From positions 62,001 to 126,000 of the IMG/VR virus record IMGVR_UViG_3300032236_001024: a stretch of DNA of 64,000 nt. One strand, written 5' to 3'. The stretch is from a virus. This document shows positions 58,640 through 64,000 of the stretch, one piece after another. A model generated the notes under the pieces. It saw only the letters and a list, made by a program, of their open reading frames with translations. It had not been told where the DNA came from and ran no database searches. The number at the start of each line of letters is the position of its first letter. The first letter of the stretch is position 1. Position numbers and translations under genes: made by a program.

Positions 58640-59242
58640 TTATAATTCTTGAACTGTAAACGCAAACCAAACATCTAACTTTGTACTGTTATCTACTCGC
58701 CTCATACAAAGCGTCATCATATTTCTTGAGTCACCGCCATATAATGGGGAATATACAGAGTCACCACCTGTATTTTTACCAATGATAATACCACTATGTC
58801 TTAAATAAGTTCCTGTAGGAACAGTGAAAGCATTTCCTTGATTAGAAGAATACTTGTCCTGATATACTCGATATTGGCTATGCGTACCAAAAGTAGTCCA
58901 ACTAGGAACTGCTGCACCAGTAATAGTCAATGGCCCTTCATACCACTCGTACATAATAGTACTCGATGTAGCATTATTATTACCAATTTCATAATTTATG
59001 ATTTTTTCTATATCGCTGCTACTAGGACTCCCATTTTGAAAACTGACTACAGGTCGCATAGTATCATCCATAGTCCATCCACGATTTGCATTTGTGGCAT
59101 GGTTATTAAAAGAATAGAATGGTAAATTAGATTCATTTATAATGACACTTAATGGTGTCGCAGAAGAAATACTGGTGCCATTGCTATTAAAAATATTAAC
59201 ATTTCCAGTAACTTGTGTATTACTATTGAATAGAAAAGTCAT
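58640..59242 (-). CDS. Small tail-fibre-type protein (200 aa)
   Basis: 200 aa from the ATG overlapping the stop of the 971-aa gene (TAATG), with GGAGAATAATTTA in front; a start at 59257 lies inside that gene. Beta-rich, Ser/Thr/Asn-rich composition as in phage fibre tips, with no clear family match. The C-terminus (MMTLCMRRVDNSTKLDVWF) is unlike the other fibres. Inferred partner or tip of the upstream fibre by coupling. Confidence 0.6.
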   Translation of the reverse strand: MTFLFNSNTQVTGNVNIFNSNGTSISSATPLSVIINESNLPFYSFNNHATNANRGWTMDDTMRPVVSFQNGSPSSSDIEKIINYEIGNNNATSSTIMYEWYEGPLTITGAAVPSWTTFGTHSQYRVYQDKYSSNQGNAFTVPTGTYLRHSGIIIGKNTGGDSVYSPLYGGDSRNMMTLCMRRVDNSTKLDVWFAFTVQEL

Positions 59243-62157
59243 TAAATTATTCTCCAACTTCCGTTATTATACAACATATGAATTCCACCATTATTGATCG
59301 TCAATATGAACCCTGAAGGATCGTTGTCTACATTTCCAGAAACAGTGATTGGGTTGTTGATGCAGTTGCCAGATTCATCTTTTATTATTAAGTTTCTTCC
59401 TGAAGTTGTCGATGATGGTAATGTTACAGTAACTGCACCATTTAGGTTTATACCAACATAATAGTCAGAATCAAGTATCGTATAGTTACTTGATGTTACT
59501 GTTTTCGCATTGACTACATTTGTGTTGGCCCAATATACCACCGTGCCATTTGATGAAAGAACTTGTCCTGCCTTCCCAATAGACCCATTTGCAGTGATAG
59601 TTTTTGTTGTAATATTATTTGGCACAGTAATACCAGTAGAATCAATAAAAGCAGATGTTTGAATTACATTGCTGTTTAGCGGTGTTGTTTGAAATGAAAT
59701 TCTAGTACCAGCTGCATTACTGTTAAAATCTTGTGCAGCTTCAAAGTTTATTCTTACAATAGTACCAATAAATTGATTGGTATTATTAGTCCAACCCTGT
59801 GATGTTAAACGTAATAGTGTATCATTGTTAGCAGTAGGGAGAGGAGTATCTACTGTTCCTCTTGCTGCTCTAGTTGCAATTGATCCATACGTACCAGTAC
59901 CAAATGAGTCAATACTAATACGTGCTGGCTGACCATTTTGTGCAGTTGCCTGTAATAATGTTCCAGTAAAATTACGAGGCTGTTCATAACCGGAAGATGT
60001 GCCTACTATAGAAACTGCTGATTCTGAATTTAATATAGTATCAGGCGTATTAATAGTTATTCTACCACTTCTAGTAATTGCAAATGTTGTTTTTCCAGTA
60101 TCATAACTTTTAACAGAAATTGGTCTGTTAAATACAACATTACCCGTTGCTAGTGTTGTGCCAAATAAAATATCTCTTGCATTATTAGCAATTGCAATTT
60201 GATTATCACGAAGCGTGAATTCACCTACTTTAATACCTGCAGAACCAGTAATATAGAGAAGGTTATTTGCAGCACCAATACCTATATCAGTTCCTTTTAC
60301 TTCATCTAGAACATAGATCGTATTAGCACCAAAGTACGCACCTTTAAATCTCTTAGTTGGTGATCCAAGATATACGCCTTGATCTGTATAAGGAACAATA
60401 TCAGCATGAGGAACAATAAATCCACCAGGCCCTGGATTTAAAGTAATATCTGTATTTGCTCTTGTTGTAATTGCAAGACCAGCATTAACAATAGCTCTAA
60501 CAACATACATGTATTGTAGAGGTTGAGGCCATGCTGTTTGACTTATATCACCTATTGAAGTATTAGCAATTACAATTGCTGCATTTGCACCTGTTCCAAT
60601 CCATTTAACGCCAGAAAATACTGGAACACCTGCACCAGAAATAACATCATTTATCTCTAATACTGGATCAGGATTGGTTGTAAACTTATAAACTGTCCAT
60701 GGGTGAGGTATACCGTTCCTTAATCCATAATCACCAATATTAAGATTATCACCTACACCTGTTGATGTATCGACGATGCTATCTAATATTAAAGGCGCAA
60801 CAATAACTTCTACTGTATTTGCACCAGAAATAATTGTACCTGTAGGAATGTTTACAGTTTGTACATAAGCATTGGCCCAGCTATAAGATGTATTACCTAG
60901 ATTGTAGGTGTATGTGCTATTGGGAATGATATTAGAAGGCACATGCAGCAAATCTGTTATTACCGAATGCCCAGAAGAATTCTGAATATCTCCACCTTGT
61001 GGAAGTGTAAATACTCCATTATTATCAAAACTATATGTGTTTGATCCAACATCTATATTAAGAGAATCAGATGCATGGATATGGAACCCCATAGTTCCTT
61101 CTATGTATTGTTCAGGATTAGCAGAATTAAATATAATCTTACCATGTTCTGGAAGTGTCAATACACTATCAGTTCCAAATGTCCAAAGTGAACTTGCCGA
61201 TAGAATATCAATATTAGCAGAACTTTGAATTCTAGCATTTTTACTTTCAGTATTATTTGCACTAGGTAAATTAAGTTGACCAGTGGTTGCAAGAATTACT
61301 TCATAACCATTTGCAACTAATCTATCTGGTGTGGGTGTGTTCCAATAAATTGATGATCCATTCGATGTTAGTACTTGACCATTATTACCAAACGATCCAT
61401 TAGCTTCTATTCCACCACCATCTAAAATTAAACTATCAGCATAAACATTTGCCCAATAATCAGTAGGTGAACCAATATTATAAACGCCATTAGCTCCAGG
61501 GGTTAATTGTTGATCTATATGACTAAGATCAACATTACCTTCTGCAATTTGAGAAAAAATAAATTTTTTCGTGCTATTATCATATGTGAGAAAGTGACCT
61601 TGCCTAATACTAGAACGATCAATATCATCTAGATAACGAAGATTGACTTCACCACCACCATGACTACTACCAGCAAGAGCGATCTTTCTTGATTGATCAT
61701 GTACAAGCTTGTGGAAGTCAGCCACACTCTTTTTAATAACTTCTATTTCTTTGCGAAGAGAAGCATTAATTAAATCTGCTTCTGTTTTCTTTCCATCTTC
61801 TGGAACATTAGTAGCAGATACTGCCTGTGATACAAGATTAGCTACTTCTAATACAGGAGGTTCGACTACAACTTCTTTAACGACAGGTTCTGATATCGTC
61901 TCTATATGAACAATTGGTGTCTCAACGATAATCTGTGGTGCTTTCTTGATAAACTCATCAGGAAGTTTGATTTGTTTTGGAGGTTGAATTTCTTCTTTAA
62001 TCTTTATTTCAAAGTCAGCTTTTTTTGATAAGGCTGCGCCAAAACTCTTAAGAAGACGTTCTTCTTTAAGTCTCTTTTCTTCAATCTTCTTAAGTTCTTC
62101 TTGTGCAGAAGAACCTAAAATTTTAGCAAAGTGTTCAAGAAATTTCTTTTCGTCCAT
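59242..62157 (-). CDS. Leftward tail fibre protein with N-terminal coiled coil (971 aa)
   Basis: N-terminal ~170 residues are charged and coiled-coil-like (EELKKIEEKRLKEERLLKS ... EVIKKSVADFHKLVHDQ). A hinge RYLDDIDRSSIRQGHFLTYD precedes a long beta-rich body. It repeats the fibre modules GSFGNNGQVLTSNGSSIYW and YNIGSPTDYWANVYAD (the latter resembling a slow, tail-fibre-type Y..GS....W...Y.D repeat). At the end are NGSIGKAGQVLSSNG.VVYWA and a beta tip (GRNLIIKDESG.....I.V.G). The same GQVL(T/S)SNG element occurs in the fibres at 14107, 22939 and 30272. A different fibre from the collagen-like ones, transcribed the other way. Confidence 0.8.
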   Translation of the reverse strand: MDEKKFLEHFAKILGSSAQEELKKIEEKRLKEERLLKSFGAALSKKADFEIKIKEEIQPPKQIKLPDEFIKKAPQIIVETPIVHIETISEPVVKEVVVEPPVLEVANLVSQAVSATNVPEDGKKTEADLINASLRKEIEVIKKSVADFHKLVHDQSRKIALAGSSHGGGEVNLRYLDDIDRSSIRQGHFLTYDNSTKKFIFSQIAEGNVDLSHIDQQLTPGANGVYNIGSPTDYWANVYADSLILDGGGIEANGSFGNNGQVLTSNGSSIYWNTPTPDRLVANGYEVILATTGQLNLPSANNTESKNARIQSSANIDILSASSLWTFGTDSVLTLPEHGKIIFNSANPEQYIEGTMGFHIHASDSLNIDVGSNTYSFDNNGVFTLPQGGDIQNSSGHSVITDLLHVPSNIIPNSTYTYNLGNTSYSWANAYVQTVNIPTGTIISGANTVEVIVAPLILDSIVDTSTGVGDNLNIGDYGLRNGIPHPWTVYKFTTNPDPVLEINDVISGAGVPVFSGVKWIGTGANAAIVIANTSIGDISQTAWPQPLQYMYVVRAIVNAGLAITTRANTDITLNPGPGGFIVPHADIVPYTDQGVYLGSPTKRFKGAYFGANTIYVLDEVKGTDIGIGAANNLLYITGSAGIKVGEFTLRDNQIAIANNARDILFGTTLATGNVVFNRPISVKSYDTGKTTFAITRSGRITINTPDTILNSESAVSIVGTSSGYEQPRNFTGTLLQATAQNGQPARISIDSFGTGTYGSIATRAARGTVDTPLPTANNDTLLRLTSQGWTNNTNQFIGTIVRINFEAAQDFNSNAAGTRISFQTTPLNSNVIQTSAFIDSTGITVPNNITTKTITANGSIGKAGQVLSSNGTVVYWANTNVVNAKTVTSSNYTILDSDYYVGINLNGAVTVTLPSSTTSGRNLIIKDESGNCINNPITVSGNVDNDPSGFILTINNGGIHMLYNNGSWRII

Positions 62158-62161
62158 ACTA

Positions 62162-62860
62162 CTACTTTAAAAATTTGGAGGTTATTTTTGTTTTGACTGT
62201 TCCTGTATTTAGGGTAACTTTCAATGCTACTCTAAGTTTGCCTTTTCCAGTACCAGCTTTGAAACCGCCACTGGTATCTAGAAAAGCTTCTTTAATATGA
62301 GTAGAATCAAATGGAATTGCGTTCATTCCAATCAATCTCTTTGTTCTCATATTGGTGCTAAATAATGAAAATTTTACGCCACCTGTTTGAACAATAGCAA
62401 AATAATCATCACCACTATCTGCCCAATGCGCTCTAATCAATTGAATAAAAAGATTGCGATCAGTTGGTGTTTTGAATTCAAAGTCTTCTTTTGGTACTCT
62501 ACCAGAAGGCACATCAATTCCATTATCACCAACAAACCCAGCATGATGATCACCTTTTATTTTTCTAAGATGATCAACATACTGTTCAAATGTATCATAT
62601 CCCTTTAGCTGTTTTATGATAATATCAACATCAGGATTTTTCTTTCCTCTTGTGATTGTTTTATCAAACACAGTAATAGAAGTGAAATCGCTAGTGCTTT
62701 TCACTTCTGCTTGCTGTAATCTATTATTTGATCTGAAAACAATATCAGGAAGATTGCTTGCTTTTCTAGCAATAGAAACTATAGGGATATCATAATTTTC
62801 TAGAATTGATGCAAAGTTAACTTGTGCTTCTGCACCTCTTTCAATACGAACTTTTGACAT
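62162..62860 (-). CDS. PD-(D/E)XK nuclease-like protein (232 aa)
   Basis: N-terminal motif: Glu11 in RGAEAQVN, Asp39 in NLPDIVF, and Glu52-Val-Lys54 in QAEVKST. This is the D...ExK arrangement of PD-(D/E)XK nucleases such as Hjc, with a Glu in the first helix. The remainder is a longer beta-containing C-terminal part (VKFSLFSTN, LRVALKVTLN). It lies between a HAD-type gene and a tail fibre, with a CTAAATA motif upstream. Resolvase, host-DNA nuclease or a catalytically dead structural use are all possible. Confidence 0.55.
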   Translation of the reverse strand: MSKVRIERGAEAQVNFASILENYDIPIVSIARKASNLPDIVFRSNNRLQQAEVKSTSDFTSITVFDKTITRGKKNPDVDIIIKQLKGYDTFEQYVDHLRKIKGDHHAGFVGDNGIDVPSGRVPKEDFEFKTPTDRNLFIQLIRAHWADSGDDYFAIVQTGGVKFSLFSTNMRTKRLIGMNAIPFDSTHIKEAFLDTSGGFKAGTGKGKLRVALKVTLNTGTVKTKITSKFLK

Positions 62861-62868
62861 ATGTAAAT

Positions 62869-62892
62869 CCTAAATAACATCTATTATTTAGG
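62869..62892. promoter_or_regulatory. CTAAATA inverted repeat, likely leftward late promoter
   Basis: Perfect 9-bp inverted repeat CCTAAATAA / TTATTTAGG with a six-base loop. Read leftward, CTAAATA (62885-62891) lies 25 bases before the ATG at 62860 and overlaps the preceding stop. Alternatively an RNA hairpin. Confidence 0.55.
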
Positions 62893-63454
62893 CAATCATG
62901 TCGTAAAGTTCTTTCCAGTTTTTGACCAGAGGAATACCTTTATGGTTCATGTTATGCCCATGTTCCATAAGAATAGGGTTAAGACCATATTGTTTTCCAA
63001 CTTCTGCATTTTCAATCTTGTCTTCAATCCAATACAGTTCCTTATCCTTATACTTTGCAAGTGCATCATGCTTATCAGCACCAGTATCTAGATAAGTAAA
63101 TCCATCAAAAACAGTCTCACCAAAAATCTTTTGAAGATTTTGTGTCCGTAATTGACATGCAGATGGATCAAGACTAAGAGAAGTGATTACATGGAATACA
63201 TATCCATGCTCACGATGAAGCTTCTGAACATATTCAATAGCATCACGAAGAGGAGGAAGGAAACCAATCATGGCTGATTCATTAAAATCACGAATCAAAT
63301 CCTTAGCACGTTCAGTACTAATCTCATATTGAACACCAATGCTATAAAAAGTTCCTTTGTTTAAATTCTTATAGCCTTTACGTTCCATCCATACATTAAA
63401 AGCATATTCCCAATTGAGAAGTACACCATCACAATCCGTCAAAATTAGAGTCAT
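62888..63454 (-). CDS. HAD-family phosphatase-like protein (188 aa)
   Basis: Motif I Asp7-x-Asp9-Gly-Val (LTDCDGVLLN), motif II near HVITSLS, a likely motif III Lys, and motif IV YWIEDKIENAEVG. About 190 residues, the usual size for a small HAD hydrolase with an alpha-helical cap (residues ~15-70). Such phage proteins are often annotated as 5'-nucleotidase or polynucleotide kinase phosphatase. The substrate is not indicated. AAAGG precedes the ATG. Confidence 0.8.
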   Translation of the reverse strand: MTLILTDCDGVLLNWEYAFNVWMERKGYKNLNKGTFYSIGVQYEISTERAKDLIRDFNESAMIGFLPPLRDAIEYVQKLHREHGYVFHVITSLSLDPSACQLRTQNLQKIFGETVFDGFTYLDTGADKHDALAKYKDKELYWIEDKIENAEVGKQYGLNPILMEHGHNMNHKGIPLVKNWKELYDMIA

Positions 63455-63464
63455 AATAAACCTT

Positions 63465-63944
63465 TCACTCTTGAATTACACCTTCGTTTATTTTACGATC
63501 TTGAGCCCATTGAACAACCAAACCTATTGCTCTACCATGTGCTTCTATTTCCCATGGCTGATCCCAATACGTAACTTTAGTAGTGTCTACTTTCTTTTTG
63601 TTGTAGACATATACTTTATTATTCTTCATTGTCTGATAATATTCGCCTTTTGCCCACTGCTTGACATGCACCAATTCATGGGCAAAACAATCCACCATGA
63701 CATGAAGCTTTTGATCTGGGTCTATATCTATGGTAAAAACTTTTGGTCTGAAATGAGTATCTTCCCATATACAACAGCCAAATATTTTTTCTTCTTTAAA
63801 CATATTTTTTTTAAAAACAACAGTTATGTTGAGTTTCTTTTGCATAGATTTGGTGAAAAATTTATCAAGAATATATCCACCAAAATCTTTGAAATATTCA
63901 AGCACTAATGGCGAAACATGTTTTTGATTTTTAAATTTGATCAT
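63465..63944 (-). CDS. HExxH zinc-metallopeptidase-like protein (159 aa)
   Basis: ATG at 63944 preferred: a transcript from the late motif at 63966 would start near the upstream ATG at 63959. Motif FAHELVHVKQW (His89-Glu90-x-x-His93) and downstream WEIEAHGRAIGL (likely Glu134 ligand) give a zincin-like active site, as in small SprT/ImmA-type or WLM-like phage proteins. Residues 1-60 are a helix and beta strands with no signal peptide. May process a virion or host protein; substrate unknown. Confidence 0.75.
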   Translation of the reverse strand: MIKFKNQKHVSPLVLEYFKDFGGYILDKFFTKSMQKKLNITVVFKKNMFKEEKIFGCCIWEDTHFRPKVFTIDIDPDQKLHVMVDCFAHELVHVKQWAKGEYYQTMKNNKVYVYNKKKVDTTKVTYWDQPWEIEAHGRAIGLVVQWAQDRKINEGVIQE

Positions 63945-63965
63945 AATAAAATGTCCCATTTCAAC

Positions 63966-63977
63966 TATTTATAAATA
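63966..63977. promoter_or_regulatory. Palindromic late-promoter motif TATTTATAAATA
   Basis: Perfect 12-bp palindrome containing TATAAATA on both strands, 22 bases upstream of the leftward metallopeptidase start. It could fire leftward, and rightward into a gene beyond the window. Confidence 0.6.
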
Positions 63978-64000
63978 CCATAAACAATGGAGAATGTCAA

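Noticed and set aside
1-64000. tRNA genes, insertion sequences, attachment sites
   Set aside because: No cloverleaf-like stretch, transposase or integrase was seen. The gaps between genes are too short and are explained by promoters and terminators.

Overview
The window is part of the genome of a tailed, T4-superfamily (myovirus-like) bacteriophage. The evidence is a T4-type primase and RNase H, a class Ia ribonucleotide reductase pair with glutaredoxin, several small conserved proteins typical of T4-like cyanophages and their relatives, ATAAATA/CTAAATA motifs before late genes, and very large collagen-like tail fibre genes. A two-component spanin set points to a Gram-negative host. The DNA is visibly AT-rich. 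Nothing here fixes the host genus. No rRNA, tRNA, CRISPR array, insertion sequence, integrase or reverse transcriptase was found, and gaps between genes are short.

Bases 1-36488 (rightward) are an exceptionally large host-recognition region. It has two giant collagen-like proteins (3098 and 2929 aa) and three shorter collagen-containing proteins. It also has two tail-collar receptor-type proteins with a tail-fibre-assembly-like gene between them, two proteins carrying eleven LamG/concanavalin-A-like modules in all, and two glycine-rich adhesin-like proteins. Several share N-terminal modules, as if different adhesin bodies were built on the same attachment pieces. Exact DNA duplications show that the fibre genes are still being rearranged. 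Late-promoter-like motifs sit before most transcription-unit starts.

Bases 36511-43374 continue the late rightward genes: a 789-aa virion-type protein, a Dps/ferritin-like protein, two structural proteins (one with an LRR-like body), two conserved phage proteins, and the overlapping inner-membrane and lipoprotein spanins. At 43378 a sigma70-type promoter starts a replication and nucleotide block: primase, a MazE/AbrB-like protein overlapping nrdA, nrdA, several small genes, nrdB, zinc-ribbon proteins, a GIY-YIG protein, glutaredoxin, a holin-like membrane protein and a glycosyltransferase (to 52549).

Bases 52539-54930 read leftward and hold ten small genes, many of unknown function, in short units. 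These have near-consensus sigma70 promoters, similar 5' leaders and, in two cases, intrinsic terminators, and look like an early host-takeover region. One 38-aa product strongly resembles the ribosome-rescue factor ArfA. A divergent consensus promoter at 54974 starts a rightward unit (55029-58604) with a large basic protein, RNase H and conserved small proteins, ending at a bidirectional terminator (58607-58633). From 58640 to 63944 genes read leftward again: two more fibre-type proteins, a PD-(D/E)XK-like protein, a HAD-family phosphatase and a zinc-metallopeptidase-like protein, probably under late promoters near 63970 and 62890.

Calls come from reading motifs and recalled family resemblance. 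No database search was possible.
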